This document shows, one piece after another, positions 29,868 through 38,651 of a stretch of DNA of 64,000 nucleotides (position 1 is the stretch's first letter; each line of letters opens with the position of its first letter). The stretch lies in the NCBI RefSeq assembly GCF_900105475.1, contig NZ_LT629777.1:930001-994000 (forward strand), given 5' to 3'. Both the position numbers and the translations under genes were made by a program. The notes below the pieces were generated by a model that was not told the origin of the DNA, made no database searches, and saw only the letters and a list, made by a program, of their open reading frames with translations. This DNA comes from Pseudomonas asplenii (GTDB lineage: Bacteria; Pseudomonadota; Gammaproteobacteria; Pseudomonadales; Pseudomonadaceae).

Positions 29868-30512
29868 CTAGGGGGACTTGGACGCCTCGGCAAACGAGGG
29901 GAAAAAGTAATCCACCGGCGTCACCGGGATGCGCTGCCCGGCCTGGGTGACATCATAAACCTGCTGCTGGCATTGATCACCGTCGTGGATAAAGCTGAAC
30001 TCCACCAGATAGACCTTCTGCTTCTGTGGCACAAAGATACTGCCCAAGGGGCCGCAGTTGTAGGAGGTCGACACCATCGGGTTGCTCACCCGTGTTTCCT
30101 CCCACTTGTTCCGCTCATAATTGAACCTCTTCTCCGTCGTGTATTCACTGACATAGCCCGGTGCCGGCTTGCGGCCATAGACGTGCGAAGCGCCCCGCAA
30201 CTCGAACCGCTGGCCGGGATCGACCTGCAGCTCTTGCCGGCTACGACGCCAGCCCCAATTCGAGGGCTTGACCAGCGTTCCCAGCTCTTTCAAGTCCTCT
30301 TGCGGATCGCTCCCGCCCCGGAACAGGAACAGCACCGGATTGGAGGTATCCCCGGCAACCTGCAGAATGACTTTCGCATGCTCGGCATCCACCACCAGCG
30401 GTTTTTCTTCAGGCCGGGGAGGCAGGCGAAGATCCGGCACCCAACTCCGCAGTTGCGCACCGCTGCAACCGAGCTGGGACAGGACGAGCAGGAACAAGAC
30501 GATTTTCTTCAC
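29868..30512 (-). CDS. Uncharacterised lipoprotein
   Basis: 214 residues from a GTG start at 30512 with GGGGGA upstream. The signal peptide ends in the lipobox LSQLGC, so lipid attachment at Cys16 is expected. The mature part has no family I recognise. It has conserved-looking beta-strand patterns such as HAKVILQVAG, ELRGASHVYGRKPAPG, and NCGPLGSIFVPQKQKVYL with a cysteine pair. An upstream in-frame extension to 30584 would bury the signal peptide and is rejected. Residues after the lipobox (SGAQL) give no clear inner-membrane retention signal. Confidence 0.7.
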   Translation of the reverse strand: MKKIVLFLLVLSQLGCSGAQLRSWVPDLRLPPRPEEKPLVVDAEHAKVILQVAGDTSNPVLFLFRGGSDPQEDLKELGTLVKPSNWGWRRSRQELQVDPGQRFELRGASHVYGRKPAPGYVSEYTTEKRFNYERNKWEETRVSNPMVSTSYNCGPLGSIFVPQKQKVYLVEFSFIHDGDQCQQQVYDVTQAGQRIPVTPVDYFFPSFAEASKSP

Positions 30513-30703
30513 GACACATCCCCCATGTTCCGCACTGGATACCCAGAGGAAGGAGCCCCCTTGTCCGCAGCGCATGATAACCAAACGCCACTATCGGGCT
30601 GGATCATAACCAAATAGGCCGCATGAAGTGCAGGGACTTCGCTAATCGGCAGGAAATAGCCGAAGGCCTCCAGAGGCTGGCGTGAAGGCCTGATCGGGCA
30701 GGG

Positions 30704-31000
30704 TTACTTGTTCTTGAGGCAGGTGCTCATGAACGTCTTGCGCTCATCGCCTTTGAGAGCCTTGGTGGTGGCGTCGGCGTTGCAGGTTTTCATCTTGTCC
30801 TGCTGGGTGACGGGTTTGGCGGCTTTCAGGCAGGTGCTCATGAAGGCTTTGCGTTCATCGCCCTTGAGGGTCTTGGTGGTGGCCTCGGCGTTGCAGCTCT
30901 TCATCTTGTCCTGCTGAGCCTGTTGGGCAGCAGTGGCGGCAAAGCCCTGGGAACACAGCAACAGGCCTGCCAACAACAAAGGGATACGCAGCATGTTCAT
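30704..31000 (-). CDS. PsiF family small periplasmic protein
   Basis: 98 residues. A signal peptide (about 1-22, ending GFAAT) is followed by two tandem PsiF repeats, DKMKSCNAEATTKTLKGDER and DKMKTCNADATTKALKGDER, each ending in KxFMSTCLK. Each repeat has two cysteines and could form one disulfide. The family is named for a phosphate-starvation-induced E. coli gene; its role is unknown. It is a single gene with its own short flanks; no Pho box was identified. Confidence 0.9.
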   Translation of the reverse strand: MNMLRIPLLLAGLLLCSQGFAATAAQQAQQDKMKSCNAEATTKTLKGDERKAFMSTCLKAAKPVTQQDKMKTCNADATTKALKGDERKTFMSTCLKNK

Positions 31001-31128
31001 GGAGTTTTCTCCTGGTTGCCGCGCCGATGGGCACGGCTACCCATCCAGTGTAGACAAACCCCGTTACACCTCCAGCCGCCACGCTCGAAGGAAATCGGCA
31101 TCACCCGCTCCGGGTTGGGCAAGCCCCG

Positions 31129-32028
31129 TTAAAGCCCCTCGGCCTTGAGCCGCTGCGCATGCTCGACGAACAGCCGGATCGGCTCGGCGCCCTTGCCCAC
31201 CAGGCCCAGTGACTGGTTGACGATATCAAGGTGGTCGAGGGGATAGTCGTCGCCGATCACCGTCCCCAGGTGCGAACTGTAGCGCCCGACCATGCCATCG
31301 CACTGCCCGGCCTCGCGAATGAAGGTTTTGGCGAACAAGCGGCAACTGCGATGGGTGCCGTCGAACAGGTTACGCCCACGATCGGTGATACCAGGCTGCA
31401 GAATCCCGGACCAGGAGTAGTAACGCACGCCATCGACCCATTCGGCGCCCTGCCCGCCCCAACTGTCCGGCAGCCCCTGCGGGTACTGGCGGTTGAACAG
31501 GGCAACGCCGTCGCTGGTCAGTGAGTGATGGGAAGCGCTCAGATCCATCGGCAAGGCCGGTCCCCGGTAGCCGGTTTCCAACCAGCCCATCAATCGCGCG
31601 ACGGCGCAGAGCACGAAGGTCAGCAGGCGCCCACGGGCACTTGTCTGCGGATAGTGCCGGTGGAAATGATCGGCCAGTTCCGAGCCGTGATTGGGCCCGG
31701 CCACCGAGGTCACCGACGCGACCCATTCCGGGCGCCGGGCCGCCGCGTAACGCGCGGTCAGCGAGCCCTGGCTGTGACCAATCAGGTTGACCTTTTGCGC
31801 ACCGGTTTCACGACGGATCTGCTCGATCCGCAACAACAGTTGCTCGCCACGCACCTCATTGCAATGCAGCGGCGAAACCTGCACGGGAAATACCGTCGCG
31901 CCGCCCGCACGCAACGCCGGGGTGATGCCATACCAATAGGGAAACCACAGCAACCGGATAAACCCGAGCATGCCCGGCACCAGCACCAAGGGGTAACGCG
32001 TGGCGAGTTCTTGCGACATCGGAAGCAT
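31129..32028 (-). CDS. Triacylglycerol lipase, family I.1-like, no signal peptide
   Basis: 299 residues, an alpha/beta hydrolase. YPLVLVPGMLGF gives the oxyanion region and GHSQG the nucleophile (Ser86). A catalytic aspartate and histidine are likely in GDDYPLDHLD near the end. It resembles LipA/LipC of Pseudomonas from the first strand on, but the chain begins only about 12 residues before it and has no export signal, and no lipase foldase gene is nearby. P. fragi-type lipases share this lack. The start could also be the ATG at 32019. Confidence 0.85.
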   Translation of the reverse strand: MLPMSQELATRYPLVLVPGMLGFIRLLWFPYWYGITPALRAGGATVFPVQVSPLHCNEVRGEQLLLRIEQIRRETGAQKVNLIGHSQGSLTARYAAARRPEWVASVTSVAGPNHGSELADHFHRHYPQTSARGRLLTFVLCAVARLMGWLETGYRGPALPMDLSASHHSLTSDGVALFNRQYPQGLPDSWGGQGAEWVDGVRYYSWSGILQPGITDRGRNLFDGTHRSCRLFAKTFIREAGQCDGMVGRYSSHLGTVIGDDYPLDHLDIVNQSLGLVGKGAEPIRLFVEHAQRLKAEGL

Positions 32029-32227
32029 CCATGACAGGGTACGAATAGAGCCTAGGCCAGGCTCGAAAGCATCGACACTGAAGATGACAACACGACGACA
32101 TCCGGTGTTCTGTCAGCCTTGCAGCAACAATCGGATAAAACTTTTCCGCTCTCGCACCACTCACACCCTGGGTAGCGATCTCGCCAGCAGAGCGAGGCGC
32201 CCTAACCGGATCAGTCAGGAGATCGAG

Positions 32228-32758
32228 ATGAGCGATATGCATTTGTCCGATGTAACCACCCTGCGTGAACGTGCGCGCAAGAACGTCGAAAACGGTGCGG
32301 TCACCGAAGGCTACGGGGCCGACCGTAATGAGATCCTGCGTCTGCTCAACGAGTCGCTGGCCACCGAGCTGGTCTGCACGCTGCGCTACAAGCGTCACTA
32401 CTTCATGGCCACCGGCCTGAAGGCCAGCGTGGCTGCCGATGAGTTTCTCGAGCACGCCAACCAGGAGCTGGAGCACGCCGACCGGCTGGCTGAACGCATC
32501 GTGCAGTTGGGCGGCGAACCGGAGTTCAACCCGGACCTGCTGTCCCAGCACTCCCACGCCCAGTACGTGGCCGGCAAGACCCTCAAGGAAATGGTCTACG
32601 AAGACCTGGTCGCCGAACGGATTGCGGTGGACAGCTACCGCGAGATCATCCAGTTCATCGGCGACCAGGATCCGACCACACGGCGGATCTTCGAGGACAT
32701 CCTCGCCCAGGAGGAAGAACATGCCGATGACATGGCGGATATCCTGAAGGATCTGTAG
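32228..32758 (+). CDS. Bacterioferritin-like diiron protein
   Basis: 176 residues, a four-helix bundle. Iron-ligand patterns are NESLATELVCTLRYKRHYF, then EHANQELEHADRLAERI with an E-x-x-H, and ILAQEEEHADDM with the second E-x-x-H. Length is close to bacterioferritin, but the haem methionine position cannot be assigned by eye. The start has AGGAG eight bases upstream. It corresponds in place and type to the probable bacterioferritin of P. aeruginosa (PA4880). It likely stores iron or protects against peroxide. Confidence 0.85.
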   Translation: MSDMHLSDVTTLRERARKNVENGAVTEGYGADRNEILRLLNESLATELVCTLRYKRHYFMATGLKASVAADEFLEHANQELEHADRLAERIVQLGGEPEFNPDLLSQHSHAQYVAGKTLKEMVYEDLVAERIAVDSYREIIQFIGDQDPTTRRIFEDILAQEEEHADDMADILKDL

Positions 32759-32773
32759 AACACTGCTCGACTC

Positions 32774-32851
32774 CATGTAGGAGCGTGGCTTGCCCGCGAA
32801 TAGGCCCTCAAGGCCGCCAAAAGCTTCGCGGGCAAGCCACGCGCCTACAGG
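32774..32851. repeat. Inverted REP pair (near-perfect)
   Basis: ATGTAGGAGCGTGGCTTGCC at the left and GGGCAAGCCACGCGCCTACA at the right form one of the cleanest inverted pairs in the window, between two convergent genes. Confidence 0.85.
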
Positions 32852-32871
32852 TAAAGCCTATCCGGCCGTTG

Positions 32872-34941
32872 TCAGTTCCTGACTGTCCGCGGCGCCTTGC
32901 CCGACTTCATCTGCTCCAGCAATGGCGCGCACTGGTTCGGCACATCGCCACCCGGAGCCACCAGCGCCAGCAATCCAGTCGCCGGTCCAGCGATCACCCC
33001 CAACGCCACCATGCCCGCGCCACGCAACAGCAGTGGCACCGCCTGCACGCCAGCATCAGGCTTGATGAACTTGCCCCGTACGTACAGCGGCGAGCGCAGG
33101 GACAACAAGCGGAAGCCCTTGGATTCCGGATTGATCTTCAGATCCAGTTGCTCATTGGCGAAGTTGGCCGTGCCATCGACGTAAATGATCGCGTTTTCGG
33201 TATCGAAAACGAACAGCCGGGTAGTCGCCAGACCACTCTTGATACCCAGATCGGCCGCCGCGCAGTTGATCTTCACTTCCTTGTCGCCAAAGATCTTGCC
33301 CACCACGTAGTTGCCGACATTGAGCCCGGCAATTTCCATCAGGCCACGGCTGACAGCGCCATCGTTGACCAGCATCTTCAGGTCACCATTGGAAGTCCCC
33401 AGCAGACGCGCTACCGAGTTGCCGGTGCCGCTGATATCGGCATCGCCATTGAGTTCACCGAAACTGGTCTTCATCGGTTCGAAGGTCGGGAACAGTTGCT
33501 TGAGCTTGAAGTTGCGCGCGGTCAGCTTCGCCCGCCCCTGCATCGGCGTGACGCGACCGTTGAGGCGCACCTGCGCATCGAGCTTGCCGCCGGCCACGCC
33601 AAATCGCAGGGGTTCCAGGCTCAGTTCGCCATCGGTGAGCACCAGATGAGTGTAAAGATCGGTGAAGGGCAATTCGGCACTGTGGACAATCCGCTTGCCG
33701 GTGAATTCCACATCCGCATCCATGTCGCGCCAGCGTTCGGTGCGGAACTCCTCCACCGGCAGAACCTTGTCCGCTGGCTGCTTGCTTTCCCCACCACGGG
33801 CCTTCTGCTTGGCGTTGGAGTCCGCGCCGATCAGCGGCCCGAGGTCGGCCATCAGCAACTGATTGGACACCAGCACGCCGCTGAGTTTCGGCCGGGGCTG
33901 GCCGGCGACATACGACAGATCGCCGTGGATGTCGCTGGTACCGATCCTGCCGTTGAACTGCTCATACTTGAAGGTCGCCCCCGCCGGCTCGTGGAGCTTG
34001 GCGATCAGGTGACCATCGGTCTCGTAGGCGGGCGAGTCCGGCAGGGTCACGCCGGTCAAGGGATAGAGATTGCCCAGACTGTTGCCCGCCAGCTTCAGGC
34101 GCAGGTCCAGGGCGCCGAGGTTACGCGGATCGGTCAGGGTGCCGGCGACGGCAATCCGGGTATCGGCAATTTTCACATCGGCCTGCACCGGAAACGGTTT
34201 GGCCGCATCCTGCAGTGCCAACAGGCCACCGACCTTGCCGCTGCCGGCGAGATTCTGGCCGTGGTACTGGCCCTTGACCTTTAATCCGAACGCATAGTCC
34301 TGCGGCGCGGAGCCTTTTTCCAGAGCCTTCTTCGCCGCGCTGTCGCCGACGATATCGCCGTACGGAATCGATTTGCCCAACGAGTCGATCAGCAGATCGA
34401 GCTGGGTCTTGAGGCTCTTGTCATCCAGGGTGACATGGCCCTTGTCGAAACCGATGGCACCGATGTCCACCACCCAGGAGGAGGGTTGCTCGTTCGGGTC
34501 CTTGGGATCGAACTGGAACGTCCAGTTGGCTCGGCCATCGGCCAGGCGTTCGAGGCTGGCATTCGGTTCGGTCAGGTCGATACGCGGAATCACCACACGC
34601 TGGGCCAGCAAGGGCAACGGCGCGAGCCGCAGTTCGACGCGCTTGAGGGTGACCATCTGCGGATTTTTCGACCAGTCCGGATTACCCAGCGTCAGGTCTT
34701 CGGCAATCACGTGAGGCCAGGGCAACCAGGCCCGCCAGCCGCCCTCATCGGGCTCACGCTGCCAACGCAGCGACAGGTCACCCTGGATGGCAAAGGGACG
34801 ATGAAGGATTTCTGAAACCTTGGCGTTGATCGGCGGCTTGATCCGGTTCCAATCGAAGAACGCGATGATCGCCACCAGCACTGCCAGCAGCAGGACCAGA
34901 CTGACGCCGGCCCAGAGGAAGATTTTTCGAGTGCGCGTCAT
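32872..34941 (-). CDS. AsmA family protein
   Basis: 689 residues. One N-terminal transmembrane anchor (about 8-28, LWAGVSLVLLLAVLVAIIAFF) is followed by DWNRIKPPINAKVSEILHRP, the standard AsmA opening. A long periplasmic beta-rich region and an AsmA C-terminal domain come next (GELNGDADISGTGNSVARLL, then SNGDLKMLVNDGAVSRGLM). AsmA proteins bridge the periplasm and move phospholipid or affect outer-membrane assembly. It is a single leftward gene; no partner is linked. Confidence 0.9.
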   Translation of the reverse strand: MTRTRKIFLWAGVSLVLLLAVLVAIIAFFDWNRIKPPINAKVSEILHRPFAIQGDLSLRWQREPDEGGWRAWLPWPHVIAEDLTLGNPDWSKNPQMVTLKRVELRLAPLPLLAQRVVIPRIDLTEPNASLERLADGRANWTFQFDPKDPNEQPSSWVVDIGAIGFDKGHVTLDDKSLKTQLDLLIDSLGKSIPYGDIVGDSAAKKALEKGSAPQDYAFGLKVKGQYHGQNLAGSGKVGGLLALQDAAKPFPVQADVKIADTRIAVAGTLTDPRNLGALDLRLKLAGNSLGNLYPLTGVTLPDSPAYETDGHLIAKLHEPAGATFKYEQFNGRIGTSDIHGDLSYVAGQPRPKLSGVLVSNQLLMADLGPLIGADSNAKQKARGGESKQPADKVLPVEEFRTERWRDMDADVEFTGKRIVHSAELPFTDLYTHLVLTDGELSLEPLRFGVAGGKLDAQVRLNGRVTPMQGRAKLTARNFKLKQLFPTFEPMKTSFGELNGDADISGTGNSVARLLGTSNGDLKMLVNDGAVSRGLMEIAGLNVGNYVVGKIFGDKEVKINCAAADLGIKSGLATTRLFVFDTENAIIYVDGTANFANEQLDLKINPESKGFRLLSLRSPLYVRGKFIKPDAGVQAVPLLLRGAGMVALGVIAGPATGLLALVAPGGDVPNQCAPLLEQMKSGKAPRTVRN

Positions 34942-35300
34942 CGCACGAGGCTCCTGATAGCGGCTGAACGTCCAAAAAGCGACGCGATATACCTTTACGA
35001 CTGGTAAAACCCCGGCAAGGTTTAATGCAAAAAGCCATCAACCGGGAAATCGAAGCGGGCCAAAGCTGACCGATTCATCCATTTTTCGTTCCCATGCTGC
35101 CCCTTCCTGAAGCAGTGCTGAGTAGAAAACACCCATCACGGAGCACGGGTAACACTCTGTAGGGCCCGGGCTAGACACCTCGCCCGGAACAATCAATTCC
35201 GTTGATTATTAACATTGTCCTTATGAACTTTTATATCGATTTTGCAAGGGTAACATTAGCTCCGTACCCACTTTATCGCCCTCCAACGGAGCAACTGATC
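34942..35300. other. Gene-free 359-base stretch
   Basis: It lies between divergent asmA and the tandem-repeat protein gene and becomes AT-rich after 35190 (TTGATTATTAACATTG). It must hold both promoters; none matches a consensus well enough to place. A small hairpin is possible around 35166-35192 (GGGCCCGGGCTAG...CGCCCGG). No REP and no reading frame with coding features was seen. Confidence 0.5.
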
Positions 35301-35822
35301 ATGAAACGCCAATTACTTCTCAGCCTCACCCTTGCCGTTCTGACCGCCAACGCCTATGCCCTGCCAGCACGCGAACAGGCTGCGCCACAAGCTCAAGCCA
35401 GTCACGCTACGGTCAGCCAGTCGTTGAACACCCTGGCTGCCGATGGTAGCGAACGTACCCCACAAGGCCAAACTCTGGCAGAAGGCGGTAGCGAGCGTAC
35501 TCCACTGGGTCAGACTCTGGCCGAAGATGGCAGCGACCGTACTCCTCTGGGTCAGACCCTGGCCGAAGATGGCAGCGACCGCACTCCTCTGGGTCAGACC
35601 CTGGCCGAAGATGGCAGCGACCGTACTCCTCTGGGTCAGACTCTGGCCGAAGACGGCAGCGACCGCACTCCCCTGGGTCAAACCCTGGCCGAAGATGGCA
35701 GTGACCGTACTCCTCTGGGTCAGACCCTGGCCGAAGGTGGTAACGACCGTCTGAAAGAAAAAAATCTGATCACCGAAGGTGGTGCTGATCGCCTGGCTGA
35801 ACGTCATCAAGCCTTGAGCTAA
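35301..35822 (+). CDS. Secreted tandem-repeat protein of unknown function
   Basis: 173 residues. The signal peptide is residues 1-20 (ending NAYA). After a 24-residue Ala/Gln-rich spacer come seven head-to-tail 14-residue units, LAEDGSDRTPLGQT and variants, then two degenerate units (LAEGGNDRLKEKN; LITEGGADRLAERHQ). The mature part is acidic and lacks cysteine. I do not recognise a characterised family; the GG/DG-x-D-R core could bind calcium or a surface, but that is speculation. A good terminator follows at 35842. RBS CGGAG is 9 bases before the ATG. Confidence 0.85.
   Translation: MKRQLLLSLTLAVLTANAYALPAREQAAPQAQASHATVSQSLNTLAADGSERTPQGQTLAEGGSERTPLGQTLAEDGSDRTPLGQTLAEDGSDRTPLGQTLAEDGSDRTPLGQTLAEDGSDRTPLGQTLAEDGSDRTPLGQTLAEGGNDRLKEKNLITEGGADRLAERHQALS
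35433..35726 (+). repeat. Seven 42-base tandem repeats
   Basis: Seven complete units of 42 bases, in phase with the reading frame and encoding LAxDGSxRTPxGQT. Five encode an identical peptide and differ only at synonymous third positions. Copy number is likely to vary between strains. Confidence 0.9.
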
Positions 35823-35841
35823 GGCCATGATGGCCTGGAAC

Positions 35842-35868
35842 AAAGCCCGGTCCAGTGGATCGGGCTTT
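35842..35868 (+). terminator. Terminator after tandem-repeat gene
   Basis: AAAGCCCG, eleven bases, CGGGCTTT. It begins 20 bases after the stop codon. Confidence 0.75.
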
Positions 35869-35998
35869 GGCATTTCAGGAACCTCGATTCATCTTGTCTA
35901 ACGCCTACACCTACCACCTATACCTGCCGGCTGTTCGACGCCAGCAAAGCTGATTTGCTAGAGTGCACTGCCCATATCCCTCAGAAAACGTCCCGTCG

Positions 35999-36631
35999 AT
36001 GCTGCCCCGTGCCGAACAGAAACAACAGACCCGTCATGCCCTGATGGACGCAGCGCGCCATCTGATGGACGGTGGCCGTGGGTTTGGCAGCCTCAGCCTG
36101 CGCGAAGTGGCGAAAACCGCCGGCATCGTGCCAACCGGCTTCTATCGGCATTTCGACGACATGGACCAACTCGGCCTGGCGCTGGTCTGCGAAGTCGGCC
36201 AAACCTTCAGGGAAACCATCCGGCTGGTCCGACACAACGAGTTCGTCATGGGCGGAATCATCGATGCCTCGGTGCGAATCTTCCTCGATGTCGTGGCGAT
36301 GAATCGCTCGCAGTTCCTTTTTCTCGCCCGCGAGCAGTACGGCGGATCATTACCAGTGCGCCAGGCGATTGCTCGCCTGCGCGAAAACATCAGTTCGGAT
36401 CTGGCCGCCGACCTGGCCCTGATGCCTAAACTGCAGCATCTGAGCACCGAAGGACTGGCGGTGATGGCCGACCTGATCGTCAAGAGCGTGTTCGCCACCC
36501 TGCCGGAAATCACCGACCCGCCGCTGGAGCCGCTACCCGAGTACCTGGCACCACAAGCGAAGATCACCCAGCAACTGCGTTTCATCTTCATCGGGTTGAA
36601 ACACTGGCAGGGGCTCGGGAGTACCGAGTGA
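35999..36631 (+). CDS. desT: TetR repressor, DesT-like
   Basis: 210 residues. The helix-turn-helix (residues about 30-55: LREVAKTAGIVPTGFYRHF) opens a TetR/FabR-type protein, and RAEQKQQTRHALMDAARHLMD matches what I recall of DesT. DesT senses the saturated/unsaturated acyl-CoA ratio and represses the desCB desaturase genes in P. aeruginosa, where it also lies just upstream of ureE. Here no desaturase is adjacent, so any target is elsewhere. Identity rests on the resemblance plus the ureE neighbour. Confidence 0.75.
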   Translation: MLPRAEQKQQTRHALMDAARHLMDGGRGFGSLSLREVAKTAGIVPTGFYRHFDDMDQLGLALVCEVGQTFRETIRLVRHNEFVMGGIIDASVRIFLDVVAMNRSQFLFLAREQYGGSLPVRQAIARLRENISSDLAADLALMPKLQHLSTEGLAVMADLIVKSVFATLPEITDPPLEPLPEYLAPQAKITQQLRFIFIGLKHWQGLGSTE

Positions 36632-36823
36632 CCCTCAGGACAGCCTGCATGCACTGCAAATGCTCATGAAAACTCATCGCGCACCATCTTGAAACATCCA
36701 GAAACACCGCTACGCTCCTTTTTCAGGCGTACGGCGCTTTCTGACAGGCATTTCCCAGGTTTCGGCCGATTGGCAAGCCCCTTGCTCTAGCTCATCGCAT
36801 TGCTCATTGCCGGAAGCCTCCCG

Positions 36824-37324
36824 ATGCTGGTGATTCATCGCAGAATCGACCCCCAATCCGCCTGGACCGCCGAGCTGCACCTGAACTTCGAGGCGCGCAG
36901 CAAAAGCCGTCTGCGCTGTTTCAGTGCCGCTGGCGAAGACGTGGGATTATTCCTTGAGCGGGGTCAGCCACCTCTGTACGACGGCGAGTTCCTGCAGGCC
37001 GAGGATGGCCGTATCGTGCGAGTCTGCGCCCGCCCCGAGCAGTTGCTGCATGTCAGTTGCGCCAATGCTTTCGAACTGACCCGTGCCGCCTATCACCTGG
37101 GCAACCGCCATGTCGCCCTGCAAGTCGGCGACGGCTGGCTGCGCCTGCTCGACGATTACGTGCTCAAGGCCATGCTCGAACAGCTCGGCGCCCACACCGA
37201 AACCCTCGAGGCCCCCTTCCAACCGGAGCACGGTGCCTACGGCGGCGGTCATCACCACTCCCGGCATGGTGATGAAGATTTCAATTATCCGCCACGCCTG
37301 CACCAGTTTGGTGTGCGCACATGA
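36824..37324 (+). CDS. ureE: Urease nickel chaperone UreE
   Basis: 166 residues. The N-terminal peptide-binding domain is followed by the metal domain with the nickel-binding histidine in YHLGNRHVALQV, and a His-rich tail (GGGHHHSRHGDED) that binds additional nickel. The ATG at 36824 is chosen over an upstream TTG-type extension because MLVIHRRID is the usual start. The stop overlaps the ureF ATG by four bases. Confidence 0.95.
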   Translation: MLVIHRRIDPQSAWTAELHLNFEARSKSRLRCFSAAGEDVGLFLERGQPPLYDGEFLQAEDGRIVRVCARPEQLLHVSCANAFELTRAAYHLGNRHVALQVGDGWLRLLDDYVLKAMLEQLGAHTETLEAPFQPEHGAYGGGHHHSRHGDEDFNYPPRLHQFGVRT

Positions 37325-37995
37325 ATCCGGCCTGGGCGCTGCTGCGCCTGGCCAGCCCGCAGTTGCCGATTGGCGGCTACAGCTATTCCCAAGGTCTGGA
37401 AATGGCCGTGGAACAGGCTCGGGTACATGATCCGGCCAGCGCTCGACGCTGGATTGGCGACCAGTTGCTGCTCAACCTCGCCCGCTTCGAAGCGCCACTG
37501 TTGCTGGCCCACTGCACGGCGGCAGCCGAGGCCGACTGGCAGCGCCTGGAGCAATTGGCCGAAGACCACCGGGCCAGCCGCGAAACCCGCGAGCTGTATC
37601 TGGAAAGCCGGCAGATGGGCTACTCGCTGCAGCAACTGCTCGCCGGCCTGCCTGAACTCGATCCGGCAACCCGTGATTTCCTCGCTCGCCAACCCGAACC
37701 GCACCTGGCCCTCGGTTGGGCGTTGGCCGCCCGCGCCTGGCAGATCAGCCCGCAGGACGCCCTGGCCGCCTGGCTCTGGAGCTGGCTGGAAAACCAGTTG
37801 GCGGTACTGATGAAGACCCTGCCGCTCGGCCAGCAGGCTGCGCAGCGCCTGACCAGTGAGCTGCTGCCGCTGCTGCAACAGGCGCAGCAGGCCGCCAGCG
37901 AGCAGGACCCGCAACACATCGGCAGCGCCGCCTTCGGCCTGTCCCTGGCGTGCATGGCCCACGAGCGCCAGTACAGCCGCCTGTTTCGTTCCTAG
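37321..37995 (+). CDS. ureF: Urease accessory protein UreF
   Basis: 224 residues, all helical. Hallmarks are LLRLASPQLPIGGYSYSQGLE at the N-terminus, SRETRELYLESRQMGYSLQQL in the middle and RLTSELLPLLQQA near the end. It bridges UreD and UreG in the activation complex and acts as a checkpoint for GTP-dependent nickel insertion. It overlaps ureE and is nine bases from ureG. Confidence 0.96.
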   Translation: MNPAWALLRLASPQLPIGGYSYSQGLEMAVEQARVHDPASARRWIGDQLLLNLARFEAPLLLAHCTAAAEADWQRLEQLAEDHRASRETRELYLESRQMGYSLQQLLAGLPELDPATRDFLARQPEPHLALGWALAARAWQISPQDALAAWLWSWLENQLAVLMKTLPLGQQAAQRLTSELLPLLQQAQQAASEQDPQHIGSAAFGLSLACMAHERQYSRLFRS

Positions 37996-38004
37996 GAGAG
38001 CAAG

Positions 38005-38619
38005 ATGAACGCACAACCCCTGCGTGTCGGTATCGGCGGTCCCGTCGGCTCCGGCAAGACCGCCCTGACCCTGGCCCTGTGCCTGGCCCTGCGCGATCGC
38101 TACAACCTGGCGGTGGTCACCAACGATATCTACACCCGCGAAGACGCCGATTTCCTGGTGCGCAACCAGGCCCTGGCGCCGGAGCGGATCATCGGCGTGG
38201 AAACCGGTGGCTGCCCGCATACCGCGATCCGTGAGGACGCCTCGATCAATCTGGAGGCGGTGGACCAGTTGAACCGGCGCTTCCCGGGCCTGGACCTGAT
38301 CCTGGTGGAATCGGGCGGCGACAACCTGTCGGCGACCTTCAGCCCGGAACTCTCCGACCTGACTATCTATGTGATCGATGTATCGGCCGGCGACAAGCTG
38401 CCGCGCAAGGGCGGCCCGGGGATCTGCAAGTCCGATCTGCTGGTGATCAACAAGATCGACCTTGCACCGCTGGTGGGCGCCTCACTGGAAATGATGGACG
38501 GCGATACCCGCCGGATGCGCGGCGACAAGCCGTTCGTGTTCAGCAACCAGAAAACCGGGCACGGCCTGGACGCCATCGTCGCCTTCATCGAACGCCAGGG
38601 TCTGCTGACCGCTGCGTGA
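38005..38619 (+). CDS. ureG: Urease accessory GTPase UreG
   Basis: 204 residues. It has the P-loop [12 protein letters not shown] at residues about 10-20, [15 protein letters not shown], the nickel-binding Cys-Pro-His ([13 protein letters not shown]) and the NKIDLAP base-recognition motif. GTP hydrolysis releases nickel into apo-urease. A good GGAGAG ribosome-binding site precedes the ATG. Confidence 0.98.
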   Translation: MNAQPLRVGIGGPVGSGKTALTLALCLALRDRYNLAVVTNDIYTREDADFLVRNQALAPERIIGVETGGCPHTAIREDASINLEAVDQLNRRFPGLDLILVESGGDNLSATFSPELSDLTIYVIDVSAGDKLPRKGGPGICKSDLLVINKIDLAPLVGASLEMMDGDTRRMRGDKPFVFSNQKTGHGLDAIVAFIERQGLLTAA

Positions 38620-38651
38620 TGTCCCCGCTTTCAACAACAAGGAACTGCTCC

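Noticed and set aside
30513..30584. Longer start for the lipoprotein at 29868-30512
   Set aside because: It would place 24 residues in front of a clear lipoprotein signal peptide and lacks a ribosome-binding site as good as GGGGGA.
35433..35726. Regular repeats considered as a CRISPR array
   Set aside because: The units are head-to-tail without spacers, keep the reading frame and differ only at synonymous or conservative positions.
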